Below, one piece after another: positions 14,201 through 26,344 of a stretch of DNA of 64,000 nt. Location: NCBI GenBank assembly GCA_013399115.1, contig VXAA01003162.1, positions 510,350 to 574,349 of the forward strand. The letters run 5' to 3'. Position 1 is the stretch's first letter. Each line of letters begins with the position of its first letter. Source of the stretch: Anseranas semipalmata (lineage: Eukaryota > Chordata > Aves > Anseriformes > Anseranatidae). The translations under genes and the position numbers were made by a program. The notes below the pieces were generated by a model. That model saw only the letters and a list, made by a program, of their open reading frames with translations. It was not told the origin of the DNA and ran no database searches.

Positions 14201-15096
14201 TCTTTAAATTGCTTAAATAGGATATGTTAGGGCTTTGTATTTTTTCAAACTTTTTTATTCTTGACATCGTGTACAGAAACATTCATTCCTCTTAGCAACA
14301 GAGCCTGTGACTGCAAGCCCTGCATTTCCCTTCACAGCTGAGGCCTGTTTTCCTCCCTGCTTCTCAGGAAGCTCTTGTTCAAAACATCTAGAGCAGCTGG
14401 TATCTTTTACCACAGAGGATCTGCTTGCTTAACTGTAGATGACAGAGGCATAATCAGCTTTTTGTTTTCCTAGTTTTTTTTTGCTACAGGAAACAAAAGC
14501 ATGATTTAAAGAACTTTTCCTTTGCACTGGGAAATGTACTTTTTAAAAGGGAGACTCTTCTAAAGTGCCATATGTATTTAAAAAGAAAGAAGAGAGAAAG
14601 AAAGAGAGAAAGAATGAATTCTGTTTTTCTGTGATAATCCCCTGTGGTGCCAGGAGCTGTGCTAGGAGGTCTGTTTGGTGTTTCTGTCTCTACCTTGCAT
14701 TCAGTCCTATAACCGACAATGTTAGGTGTTTAAGACAAGTCTCTACTAACTTGGAAAAGCTCTTTTTCACAGCTCACAGCAAGTTTTATGAGTCCTGCAA
14801 GACTAAGGAACACAGAAGAGCATTTTGGAGAGCTGTATGTTGGTCCCTTAACATGTAATTTACATCTGCATATCTCTATATATGTAATATATCTTGCATC
14901 TGTTAGAGTATTTCTGTCCCAATGTTTAGTTGCTATTCTTGAAATTAAAAAAACATGAAGTTTCAAGACTTTAATCTTAAACTTTAAATATGAGTCAATC
15001 ATGCTGAAGTCATCAAGGTTACTAGTGGACTGTATTCAGTGTGAACAGGGACAGTAGAGTGTCACCCAGTCAGGAAATTTGTCTTATAAGAATAAT
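8229..15096. other. AT-rich unique DNA, no gene recognised
   Basis: Homopolymers are at 8554-8569 (T16), 9367-9381 (A15), 10291-10302 (T12) and 13509-13521 (A13). A partial tandem duplication of ATCCTGATAATGAC lies at 12181-12216. The frame at 13261-13452 (63 codons, plus strand) has ordinary-looking composition after an acceptor-like TTCTATGCAG, but no donor or polyadenylation signal supports it. A purine-rich (GAAA)n stretch is at 14580-14614. Confidence 0.55.
14580..14614. repeat. (GAAA)n/(GA)n simple repeat
   Basis: An uninterrupted purine tract of imperfect GAAA and GA units. Confidence 0.85.
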
Positions 15097-15166
15097 GGAC
15101 CAAAATCCTCACTCACATCAATATAAATCAGGATTGACTTCAATTAAGTAAGGAGTATTAACTCTA
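15097..15166. mobile_element. Possible relic of an ancient amniote palindromic (MITE-like) repeat
   Basis: The order GACCAAAATCCT - CACATCAATATAAATCAGG - TTGACTTCAATTAAGT matches, with decay, a nearly palindromic repeat common in turtles, crocodiles and birds whose intact copies carry ATAAATCAGGAGTAAC and CATTGAAGTCAATGG. I recognise the pattern but not the repeat-database name. Only about half an element is visible, with no clear terminal repeats. Confidence 0.4.
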
Positions 15167-16327
15167 TGAAAATTGCTGTGAGAGGAGAATGAGATCTGCT
15201 TTATTTAACTTTGGAAAAACTAAATGTTTGAAATGGTCATTTTTGGGAATATATGCTGTAACAGGGTTTTAGATTGTCAGAATGAGTTAAAATCAGTTTT
15301 TATTATACATGGGATGTTTTTAATGGTGCACTTATTTTCTTAGTGCCGTATGTTCCAACTTATTAAAAAAAAAAAAACAAGCAATGTTAAGATCATCAAA
15401 GTGGTTACTACAAAATGTGGCTGCTCTTTATATTTGTTTGTATATAAATATATATTGTACAAGCCAAATAAAGACTTGCAAACATTGGTAATAAGCCTAG
15501 TATGAAAGTTGTTGCTAATATACCATGGAAATTAGTGTCTGTCTCTCTCTTTCTTTTGACATGGAAAGATGGATATTGAAAGATTTCTAGGGAACAAAGA
15601 CAGATCACTCAAAAATTCAAACTGAGCTTTACCAAGTCCTCTGCTCTTGTTGTTAAAAGCTTTGTTTCTTCCCCACCCAGACATCTTCTGCTTCACCTCC
15701 ACTAGGCATCCATTTACCGCAGGAGGTTAAAGGAGGAACATTTTTGTCAGAAACAACTTATTTCTCCAACTGTCACTGATACCCTGGGCTCCATTTTGGG
15801 TATGTAATGGTTCCCAGAAGATTGAAGTGTGGGGTCAGTGTTCCCCATGTTTTTCCAGATGAGGAAATTGAGTTGCTCAGATCAATGAACAACAGGTCTT
15901 TGTGATGAGGGTGTTAGAAAGAAGGTATAATTTGGTCTGATTTATACTGTAGTTCTAGAAATGTTAACTTATGCTAGCTCAGCAGTGTGAATAAATTGCT
16001 GTTTAAATTGAGGCAATTATGTTGGTGTGAATTCTCCCTGCCCATATTTTGAATTTTCTATGTTTTGTGTTTATGAACTAGAAGATCCTGAAGGAGCTGC
16101 AGGCTTCAGCAGGGTGTCCCTTTGAGAGCCTCTGGGACCTCAAACTCTGGGAGGGATGGTACTGCTGTGGCCCCGCTGCCCCTCCATGAAGCACACCTGG
16201 GGTGCAGGGCCTCGTGAGCAAGATCAGCCATGTGAGGCACCTGAATGATGTTCTTCAGAGCAGTGTTTATGTAGATAGTAAGGAAAAAGTAGGACTGTAC
16301 TCACAGACTCTCTACTCTTTCAGTCAG

Positions 16328-16360
16328 CCAGAGCCCACTGAAGTCAGCAAAAGTTATAAA
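16328..16360. mobile_element. Possible half-copy of an ancient amniote repeat
   Basis: AGAGCCCACTGAAGTCAGC followed by AAAAG resembles one arm of an old amniote palindromic repeat whose arms read AAAGCCCATTGAAGTCAATG. The match is short, so this is tentative. Confidence 0.25.
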
Positions 16361-17235
16361 GAGACTTTTTCAGGACACTAGCAAATCAGTCATTGCTGCC
16401 TTTTGCAGTCCACAGCTTTGGAACTGATTTTGCTCAGATGCACTTAGCTTTTTTTTTTTTACCAAGGCATGTTCAGCAAAAAGTAGGGTGATAGCTTTGG
16501 CTGCATTAGTCCAAGTGGTGCTTTAGATACTGGGACACTGGTAAGAAATATAAATCTCACTGGAAGCAGGAATACGTTACCTCTCTGAAACTGTGATAAA
16601 GTTGCATCAGAATTCTTGTTAGGTCCATTTCTGGATGCTGCCTATGCTTTTAGTGACCCTGATTTACCATGTACCATTATGTGTCATGTCTGCAAAGGTG
16701 GGTGTTCTGTTGCAGGTGTGGGGAACTTACGGATTTGCTGTGGAGATGCTCGTTTTTGTCACATTATTATGAACAATATGCCTCTGGGTATCACTATGTC
16801 CTGTGGGACATTAGGACTATAGTAGGTGCCTAGTAGAGATATAGTCCGGGGTTGTTGCAGAAAGGACATTTTTCCCTGCTCCCCTATTCATAATAATAAT
16901 ATCCTGTCAGCACAAGGCATTTCAGAATTTCTGGTTTTCTTTTAGATTTTTTCTACTCTGTGGCTTTATCTCTGGAGCAATTATTTCAGCTACGAACCAC
17001 CAAAATTTACATTAATAGCAGGATCTGTGCTGGAAAATGAAAAGAAAGACTGAACATGAAGGAATGAATATCTGCTTCCTCAATGGTTCTAGCACTAGAC
17101 ACTTTAAAGATGTGATATACAACCTGGATGAGGATATAAGGTGGTTAATGATAATTATATATAAAAATCTGCATGGCCAGGTGGTGTTCACAGCAAATCC
17201 ATGAACAAAGACTGTTTTCATTCATGTCTAGTTAT

Positions 17236-17275
17236 AAAAAAAAAAAAAAGAAAAAAGAAAAAGAAAAAAAAAAAA
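17236..17275. repeat. A-rich simple repeat
   Basis: Runs of A interrupted by single G residues over 40 bases. The assembly length is not reliable in such a tract. Confidence 0.9.
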
Positions 17276-18224
17276 GCAGTCTGAAGGACAGGCTGGATCT
17301 CTGCCCATCACTGCCCAGTTGTTCCACTAATATATGTATATATGTACACACGCAGATTTGAAATCTATCTTTTAACTCTTTTGGGTCATGATTTAGTCTT
17401 CTTTATATACCAGTTGTGGTCTATTTTGTTTTGTCAGACCAACATAATTTCCCCTCTTCTGTGTGCTGTGTGGAGGGTTCCTCTAGCAACCGTTTCATGC
17501 TAGCTCAGGAAAATAAATGGCTTCCTGGAAGGCAGGGTGTTCAGAGAGCTGTGTGATGCTGCTGAGACAGAGAGACTGCAAACCGTACAGTACAGACTTG
17601 TTTCAGGAAGTGTGTGCCAGAGAAAAAATAAGTGATATTTGCACTAATTTGTATTTCTCATTAAGTACTTCCTGGGCCTTGATGGTGCTGCAACAGAAAG
17701 CAAAAACAACAAAAAGGAATAATTTCTATAGCTATGTTTAGTGAAGCCAATGATGCTGGTTTAGTGGGAAAAGAATAAATCATGTTTGTTTCCTACAGTA
17801 TAAAATCCAGGACTGTACCAATGACAGCTAATATATTTTTGTTATTTCATTTTGCTGGTTTCATATAATATTGCTTTTAAAATTAATATTGACACTTAAT
17901 GCCTATGGAAATAGCTATCAATATACAGAAGATTAAATAAAGCAATAGAAAGAGTGCATGGTAAGTAAGTATAGCATGCTGCAACCGATATAATAACTAT
18001 GATGTCCCTTTAAATAAAACTCAGAGCACTATTTTCTGCTGTGCACTAGTTCCTCAGCACTCTGACCTTGATACTGGATACAGCAGGTGTAGGTTATCCT
18101 GTATATTATCCATCATTCTCATGTGCACCTAGAAAACCTTGTTTCAGAAAAGAGACCTTCCCCCCTCCTCCCAGCTCCTCCCTGGGAGCTCCTCCCTCCA
18201 TACAGCTCGTGATATACAGGACCT

Positions 18225-18335
18225 GGCTCAGGAAGGAACACCAAATAAAACTGAGTGACTGGACAATAAAATGGCAGATGAAATTCAGTGTGAGCAAATC
18301 TGAAGTAAAGCACGTGGGAAAGAAACATTACCTTT
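18225..18335 (+). mobile_element. Old LINE reverse-transcriptase relic (CR1/L3 type)
   Basis: The plus frame ending at 18337 reads LSDWTIKWQMKFSVSKSEVK followed by HVGK. In CR1/L3-type LINEs the segment just after the catalytic ADD box has the same layout: a tryptophan pair, W-Q-M-K-F-N, K-C-K-V and H-x-G-K. Here the expected Cys is Glu and the Asn after Phe is Ser, so it is decayed. Neither the upstream catalytic boxes nor a 3' tail can be seen next to it. It looks like an isolated fragment that predates the clear CR1 copies in this window. Confidence 0.55.
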
Positions 18336-21300
18336 GACTTAATTCTGTGTGTGCTAATAAAAAAGTTCTCAATCTCTTTCACAGGTTTGTACAGAGGACT
18401 CTGAAGAGGAAAGCAAGCAAGAAGGTAATTTCTCTTGAAGGCATTTCAGGCACCTGCCATTCCAATTGGGCTCTTTGTCTGGGAAGGGAGTGTCTAGTGG
18501 GATGAGCAGAGCTTGTGAGTCCAGGCAGAAGGAGTCTGATATGGTTTGAAGGTTTGGGTGTCTAAGCTGAGCTCTCTCCACTGGTGCTCAAACTTCAGGA
18601 ACATTCAATCCTTGCAGATTGTTCTCCTACAACCTGCAATGTATGATCTTGCTTATTGTTCATAAAATTATGATCCAGCATTGCTGGAAGATGTTGGCTG
18701 TCCTCTTGCCTTTGAATGTATCAGCTGAGGTCCGTACTGTCTGATCCAAAACTGACTGATACTGGTGGGAAGATTTGCCATCAATGAAAAGTGATTTGCA
18801 TATTCATAATAAACGAAGTATAGGCTTCTAGGCTGATTTTGCACAATAATTCCAATGTGTGGAAGAAAAAATATCTCATTGGATAGCTGTGAAGACACAA
18901 GCAGTATTTTTTGTCTGCCATGTCTTCTATCTGCAGGTATTGTGCAGTAGTTGAATTACAACTCAGTAAAAGCTAAACCTCTAAAAAGAAATTACTCTAT
19001 TTTTTAATAGATTAATACAACAATTTCCAAATCTTATTTCATTTATGGATAGAAATCCTGGATACCAGGGACAAAGCTGCTGGCATTACATGGACTTAAA
19101 TTTATACTCCAGTAAGTCTTGATGAAAGCTACTACAACATTAACTTAATTTTCTTCTTCGGTGACCTTAGTGGTGGCTTTTAGTTTCACCATCAGATTAA
19201 AGGGCAATATCCTTAACAGTATTAGTCCTGGCTCTTAAATGAAATACGGAGGGATATATATATATAGGTTTCTAGCATCTGAAGTGTGAACTGAAGGAGG
19301 ACTGAACAAAGAAAACTGTTTCCAGGAAGATGTATTTTCAGGCTTTCAAAGAACAAAAACTTGAGACTTAAGATTTCTGAAATGCCTGTGTTCAGTGCTG
19401 GATTTTTGTCTTGCTTTTTGTACTTACTACATCAAAATGGCAGTGCAAAATGTAAGTTCTGAATTTCTGTGTTGAGTAGATGAGAATTTTACACCTTCCC
19501 ATGTTGAGAGTCCTCAACCAAGCATCTGTGTGATGCAGGATCAGCCTGTCTGCAGCCTCTTGCAGAGGCCCAATGCAGCTTCGCCAGCTGCAAGGTGGAG
19601 TCCATGAGGATGCAGTGATGTGCCACTTCTGCACTTGAGCAAGCTCACGAAGCCACCCTAAAGCAAAGTGTCTTTGAATGAAGCCTGGCAGGTGCTCAGA
19701 TAGCTTGAGTGCAGGTCGGACAAATGCAGAGCTTTGAAAAAAATTGCACAGACGCTTTAGAGACATTTTCAAGTCCAGGTCATTTTTACTGCACTTGCTT
19801 AAAAATCTTTCATCTGGGGGATAGAGCTTGGATGCAGCCATTATTCAAGAAAAGCCTTTTTTTTGTGCTAACATATCAAGGCAGATTAGGAATAAGGAAA
19901 AGATAAGATAACTCTCAGATAAGGAACTCTATCCACAGACTATTGTTTGGTGGCTCTGCCTGTGATTTGAACCGTACCCTGAAATACTTGCTTCTTGCTT
20001 CAGATCAGGTCCCAATCTATTATAAAGCAGCATATGCCCACTTCAAGCTTTGCTGACAGCTACAAGAATAGTTCAGAGCTGCTCTGAGCAAGGGATCCTT
20101 TTCTGAAGGAGTATCTTTCTGTAGGAAGTTTCAGCAGGAACTGAAGGCAGAATGTCCTTGTGTGGTTGCCCAGGATAAAGGGAGAGGTGTCTCTCTGCCA
20201 AACACATACTGTAATTCATGCAAAAAAAAAAAAAAAATTGCATGGATATTTTTGAAAATGTATGAAAAATATATGTGCAATATGTCACCTTTCCAGGCGT
20301 GGTGCCAGTGTACTGAGTTCTTCTGGGCTTTTGTCTTCTGCAGAACATCATAAATTAGAACAGCAAAGGCAAAACAAGAAAAAAGGAACGAAGGAGGGAA
20401 AAGAAAGGGGAGAAAGCTATCTTTCTTTGCATCGTAATCTTATACATGCCCCTGTTCATAAAACTAAGGATCCGACTTCTCTTTTCTCAAGGCTGCACTG
20501 TGTTCTTCCTTGGTGTGGAGTACACAATCAGGCACTTTACTAAGGATACCTCTGTGCGTGGCTGAATTGAGTTTTCCTTCATGTTGATTTTAATCTAGTT
20601 GCAGTCATGGTATGTGCTAATCACACCCTGATGGTGCCAGGTCTTGGCATGCTTTGCATGTGAGGGAATTCAGCTGGAGATGGTTCTTGTGTGGTCAACT
20701 TTCACAAACTGGGTTTTTCTGTTCTTCTGCAAGAGCATGCAACAGTTGTAGGGGGATCCAGAAACTCCCTCAGAACTTTTTGGAATGAAGTTAATACCTG
20801 CAGAAAACATCCTGCTGATAGTGGTTACCCTGCCCTTTCCAACAGAGAAGACTGAAATTTTTATAAACCATGTCTAATGTCATTGACTTTTATAGAAGGT
20901 GTTTGATATTTATCTGGCAGCCCTTGGGTTTATAGAAAAGCCACAATTCTTTCTCCTGTGTATTCCAGTTAACTGGGTTATAAGCTATTACAAGTTGATG
21001 TTTCTCTTTCATTTCTTGCATTCTCCAAGAAAATTATGGTATGTAGCCTAGTTAATATGTGAATATGAAACACTTTGAAGAGCTAAAACTCAATTTGACC
21101 AAAGTAGCAGCAGTAGCACTGCATGGTGCATAGAAAACACATGGCAGAACCAGAGCAGCAATTCCAGCTGGAGGGGGAAGTGCTGGGCTCTCCTGCCACC
21201 CGTATACTTCCTGGCCACAGCACGTGTCCCCACCAGTCTGACACTTGCAAGATCCTCCAGTGGCAGTGGGGACAGTGGAACTGAAAGAAATAGCTGAGGA

Positions 21301-21599
21301 AACATAATTGTGATAGTATGATCTGACTATTAATTTCTCACTTTAAAAAGATCAGAGTATTGTAAAATGAGAGCCAATGGATTCATGATCATGCCTTCGA
21401 AAGTTGGAAATTGCCAGTTTTGTGGTTGCCTACTGAACCTTAATTCTTCCCCCAGTATTTCTGATCTAGTCTCTAACTCCACACTGTGTTTGCAGTGCTC
21501 CTTGCAGTAGAGAAGCTGCACATAGAAACAGATAGAAGGAAAATGTTTTGGCCCTCTCTAATTCTGGCATGTGCTAACTTTCAATTGGGTGACTTTGCT
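18336..21599. other. Unique DNA with one unexplained antisense ORF
   Basis: The minus strand is open from ATG at 19841 to a stop at 19392 (149 codons), the longest gap-free ATG frame in the window. Its product starts MAASKLYPPDERFLSK and contains several Trp and Cys but no motif I recognise. This 450-base piece is richer in G+C than its flanks and keeps a few CpGs. (AT)n lies at 19254-19266 and A16 at 20222-20237. A G+C-richer segment is at 21090-21305. No mobile element was recognised. Confidence 0.5.
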
Positions 21600-22470
21600 G
21601 CGTCCTTTAATGTAGCTATTTTTATGTGTGTGTGTATAAATTAAAAATAGGTCTATAGAAATAACTTTAAAACCCTGGAGTATTTAATAGCAAGCAATTC
21701 CATTTTATAAAACATTTATAACAACTTATAAAATGTAATCAACAGAGAATTGTGCCCCCGCTTTTGAATTCTTTAGGTGGTTTTAAAAATAATACTTTAA
21801 GGAGGTTGGAAATGGCAGCATGAAGTGTTTCTTTCCCATTGAGTAGCTACTAAAATAAATGTTTCCAACTGTATTAAAAATATGAAAAACCTATCACTGT
21901 TACTTGCACTTGAGCTGTGTGAATGCACCTTTATTTGATGGGATAATTGCTTTAACATACATAAACATAATTTATTTTACTGAGATTTAAAGTTTAAACA
22001 CCAGACTTCTTCTAAATGAGGTCCTGATGATGTACTGTTTCACTATGCCTGTATTCAGAGGTGTTCATTGCAAGTCAGTTTGGGAAATGTTAAATATTAT
22101 GGTGTTACCTCACTGTTATTTCATGTTACTTTTTATTTTCACTAGGCAGTAAACACTATAGTAAAGGCCCAATATAAAGAAGCTGTGAAGCAACATTAAA
22201 AAATCATTTTAAAATCTATAAATTTTAAAGGCATGATAAATCATGGAATATAGTTTAAAATCTGTTGCAAACAAATAAAACTTGAATTAATTAAATTTAC
22301 ATAAGCACTGGAGATTGTAAAAAAGTGAACTGTTTTTAATATTTTTTTAGGGGAATTAAAATGTATTTCCCCAATCAGTATTTGTCTGGGAAAATTGTTG
22401 ATGAGGGGTTGTTTTTGAGATATCAAAAGGTAAAAGAAACAATCCAGTTTTAATTTCCTCATAATGAAGC
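21600..22470. promoter_or_regulatory. Candidate conserved non-coding block (AT-rich)
   Basis: About 870 bases of AT-rich sequence with no simple repeats, no mobile element and many TTTAAA, AATTTA and TAAAT words, looking like either a conserved non-coding element or the 3' UTR-like part of a transcript. This is an impression from composition only and needs a cross-species comparison. Confidence 0.2.
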
Positions 22471-22593
22471 TTAATAGTGGTGACCAGAATTGAAATAATT
22501 CTTAAAAATACTTTGGCCTCAAAACAATGATTCACCCGGAGACAAGGTAAATAAATAAATAACTTAGTCTTCTTGCTAAAATCTCCTTATTAG

Positions 22594-22797
22594 GCCCGCA
22601 TGTCACAAGAATATCATCTTTGTCAAAAAGAGCAGTTGGGTAGAACGAATCCTGGCATTACACTCCCAGCTCTTCACGGAGAGCCACAGGGTAAATCTGT
22701 AGCAATAGAACAAATTCCTGCAGCTGTGATGTCTGATTATATGCTGCACTACAAAAATTATATTGATGCTATGCTTAAACAAGATAACAAAATATAG
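22594..22797 (+). CDS. Possible 3'-terminal coding exon of an unidentified gene
   Basis: The sequence TCTTCTTGCTAAAATCTCC then TTATTAG ends in an acceptor-like AG at 22592-22593. From 22594 the frame is open for 67 codons (Ala-Arg-Met...) to TAG at 22795-22797; an in-frame TAG sits directly before it, so upstream coding would have to be spliced in. The piece contains PGITLPALHGEP and ends DYMLHYKNYIDAMLKQDNKI, soluble and charged, with no membrane segment or signal peptide. AATAAA follows 49 bases after the stop. I do not recognise the protein. If real, the rest of the gene lies upstream on the plus strand, and I could not find those exons. It could equally be a chance frame or a conserved non-coding element. 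Confidence 0.3.
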   Translation, partial: ARMSQEYHLCQKEQLGRTNPGITLPALHGEPQGKSVAIEQIPAAVMSDYMLHYKNYIDAMLKQDNKI

Positions 22798-22845
22798 CTA
22801 TAATGTAAAGTCAGATGTAGATACCCAATACAAATAGACTTACGT

Positions 22846-22851
22846 AATAAA
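22846..22851 (+). promoter_or_regulatory. AATAAA polyadenylation signal (candidate)
   Basis: Canonical AATAAA 49 bases after the stop of the candidate terminal exon, followed within 20-40 bases by a T-rich stretch with TGTG (about 22868-22892) that would suit the downstream element. Its meaning depends entirely on whether the exon is real, since AATAAA is frequent in AT-rich DNA. Confidence 0.3.
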
Positions 22852-25359
22852 ATATTTTATTTCCCTTTATGTGCACAACTTTCTTGCTTTCACAACATGC
22901 ATATTTGTAAATAATGAATTTTAATGAATGAATGCTAATTACTGTAGATCAAAACAAGCCTCTGGAAGTTTAGAATTAGATTTTAAGCAGAGCTTGTTGA
23001 CATTAATGTGAGATATTTTAGATAATATTCCTTATGCAGCTAAACTTTACAATGTTGCTGGCGTTATTGTTATGCCATCTATTGCCCTCTTAATTCTATG
23101 ATCTCTAGGGATGATTTACATGCTGTATACAGCTGAGATGGGTTAGAAAAATACGCTCGGTAGCCCTGACCTCTGTAGGGTTCTGTGGAAATGTTTTATT
23201 TGGGGGATGAAGGAACAGTTGGAGACCCAGATTTGGCAAACTGCTACTTGCTCCTGTTACACTGTCATATACATAACTGATTGAACTGGTCGTGTCAAAA
23301 AACATTATACAGTAGGATGGGCTTTGCTGTTCTTTTCCTCTTTCTGGTGGTTGTTTGTGGGTAACAAACACTTCTTCCATCTCACATTCCAGTGGATTAT
23401 TGCTGGTCCTGCCACCAATATCAGTACGATCAGGATCGTGCCACTGTCCTTGGTCCTAGTTATCAGGCCAAAAATAACATCAGCACAATCTAGTGGTGCC
23501 AAGATTGTAGCAAGCTGTAATGACATATGTTATGTTGGGAAATTGATGCTGTGACTCTGAATATGGGTGATAATAATAGTTCTTAGGATGGTGTTGGTGG
23601 TGGCTGCACAGTACAGAAGTATTGTTCTCTGCCCTTCAGAACTCCCTGGGTATATAACTAGGTTGTCACTGTTGGGATGTTGGTTTGTATTTAGAAATCT
23701 CCTTATCAAATGCAAAACTGGTCTGAGTGTTTGTAAATACAATCTAGGCCAGTTCCCAATGGGCATCATCACAAAACCAAATCACACTGCAGAGCTGTTA
23801 CAGATACTAGCCTTTGTTCAGAGTAGGGCTTGGATGCATGATGTTGGAGACTGAAAAACCTGTGAGTTACTTAAAAGTAATATATTAAAAAAATCATTGC
23901 AAAACTTCTGCTGCCCTAGAAAGGCATAAATTGAGAGAATGCATTCAACAGCCTGCATTAATTTGACAGTCAATGGAGAATGGCTATGAATTTGCTGTGT
24001 GTCTGAAAGAATATTACACAACTGGGCTGCTCTTCCAATATAGTCCCAGGTTCATTCTGTGCAATTGTTCAGTGTGGACATCCAGGGTTTCTATTCTGAT
24101 TTGAGTTAAATCTTCTTGACCACTAGTTTCTACTCTACAGGGCTTGGAATTAATTTTCAGTCATCATATATCTGAAATCTTCTGATGCAGTCAGAGAGGC
24201 TTCTTGAAATTTCATCAGATTTTAACAGTTGCACAAATTCATCACAAAACCAGGGAAGTACTCGCATGACTTTCTACACAGACTTGCCAGGCAAGTTTAC
24301 TGCATGCCTTTCTACTGCACAGAGCAGAGTTTTTTTATTCCCCTTCAAAACTCTGTTATCTATACCGGCTAACACCCCTCTCATAGCGCATGGAGGCTTG
24401 TAGTTTGCTTATATGCTAACTGCTATCCTGCAAGTCAATGGCTAAGAGCAAAAGGAAAAAAGGGTAAGAATTTTACATCGGAGGGTATTTAAAGAAAAAT
24501 ATGTCACAGGACTACTACATCTTGGCTACCATCCCTTTCTTGGACTCTTTTAATGGCTCAGTCTAGACCTCTAATAGCTGGGCAACCTTTTTATGGTTTA
24601 TCATAAACATAAAAATATGTCTGTTACCACTGTCTAGAAGTTGGAAAGTATATTGAAGGGCAATACATAAAAACAGAGAAACAAGTGAGTTCATCTTAGA
24701 AATAACATAAAAGCAATCTTTATTGTTTTATAACAAGTATTTCTTGTGCAACAGGCTTCATGGGAGCTATGTCTAGCCATTTATGCAGCTCCAGTGCTGA
24801 GCCAGACATCTCCAAGCTTCCCCAGAGGAGGGCAATCTCTGGATTAGGTAAAGCGACTTTCCACCATCTCTTCTGGGAGGAGATCAGGTCGTGTCAGGTA
24901 GGTTGGAGGACAGTTATTTGTAGCATCTCATCCTGGGATGCTCCAAACTGAATACATTTGGTGTGGGAGGAGGTGAAGCAGTGTACCTGGAGTACTCCCA
25001 AAGAACAACTGAAGTGGAAGGATGCTGTGACTTCTGAGAATGGCAAATTAAACTGGGTGAAGCAAAATGCTGTAAGGACAGGAAAGTTGTGCTAAATCTA
25101 CTTATATATCCAGTGTAGAAAAAAGTCCAATCACTTCTGATACAAACACTCAATGACTCAATATATATACTAAAGTTTTAAATTTGTAGTTTTTCTTCAC
25201 TTTTCTCTATTCTTTAGCACTTACTAGCTTCAGAATCTATTATAAAGTCATTGAGAAGAAGAGGGAATGATTTTCTTTCTGGCCAAGTACTAAAAATACC
25301 AGCACAATCACTTGTATTTTACAATTAACAACCTTTCAAGGAGTTTTAAAATATAACTT

Positions 25360-25374
25360 AAAAAAAAAAAAAAA
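25360..25374. repeat. Poly(A) tract
   Basis: Fifteen consecutive A. No retrocopy could be recognised upstream of it. Confidence 0.9.
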
Positions 25375-25820
25375 GCATGTCAATTGCTTCTCTTCAAGTG
25401 GCAATTAGCTGAAAAGGACTCTCTACACTGAGCCTTAGGAGAAATATTAGAAGGAGAGGAAAGAAGCTGGATAAAGCAGGTCGACTAGATTAGAAAGAAT
25501 CTTCTTGGTTTCATTCATTACCTCCATGTAACTCTTACAGGAACTGTATTAATGAAAAACAGGAACTTTCTGACCTAGCAGAGATGTATAATAGAAAAAT
25601 AAATAACAATGAGACCCTCTGGGATTCTCTCCTCAGCTATGGTAAATTGGTATAACTCTGTCAAAATTGTATTAAAGTATATCACCTGAGGATCTGCTTT
25701 TTATATTTTTTCTTACTTGGTGCAGCTAACTATTACCTTTTTAAGTTATGAGGAAACAACTTACAAGTTAAATGAAGAATATTTTTGATGTGCAAAATTT
25801 TCCGTCTGCCAGCCATGATC

Positions 25821-25851
25821 AAAAAATAAAAAATAAATAAAAATAAAAAAA
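25821..25851. repeat. (AAAAT)n A-rich simple repeat
   Basis: Imperfect AAAAAT, AAAT and AAAAT units over about 31 bases. Confidence 0.85.
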
Positions 25852-26344
25852 TCCAAAGTCACAAAATAGAATATGCAAGAAATGAGTGAACTCAGAGAAA
25901 TAAAAAATATCTCCTTAGAGGTTGTTTTCCTTCCTCTTTACTGTACAAAAGGAAGCATTATAGATGTGATGTAGATGAGGCCATAAAAAACTCAGAACAC
26001 TGATCTAAGATCCATCAGACTTAGTGCTGCACAAGTCCTCAAAGAATGCTTGGTGCAGAAAGTGGTCTTTCTAGGCACAATATTTTAATTTCAGCCAAAT
26101 TATTGATGCAGGATGATGCTAAAATGAAGTTGAGGATATCACATCAGGATCACTGTATCCACAGATCTGTTTCTAAAGCTGCCAGGTTTCTAATAGGAGC
26201 ACATGTGAAACACAAGTTACAGACTTACTATCTGCAAATTCATGGCTTGCTTCCAAGGCAGATTACTTCTCCCAGCATTTGTATCATTCTTCTTATATAA
26301 TGTAACAACAAAGCATTAATCATGCAGATATCAATATTTAATGA

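Larger units (their letters stand above)
15167..18224. other. AT-rich unique DNA, no gene recognised
   Basis: Contains A12 at 15365-15376, T12 at 16449-16460, an A/G-rich tract at 17236-17275 and a G+C-richer patch at about 16080-16250 without CpG-island character. The tandem AGCTCCTCCCT pair at 18173-18197 sits just before the LINE relic. Confidence 0.55.
22867..26344. other. Unique DNA, including a patch open on both strands
   Basis: At 23305-23854 the plus and minus strands are both nearly open (see findings), but neither translation resembles a known family. The rest holds no recognised gene or mobile element. Simple repeats are A15 at 25360-25374 and an A-rich (AAAAT)n tract at 25821-25851. 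Confidence 0.5.

Noticed and set aside
18106..18382. Minus-strand frames of 63 and 87 codons
   Set aside because: They are antisense to the LINE relic and its neighbouring C-rich duplication.
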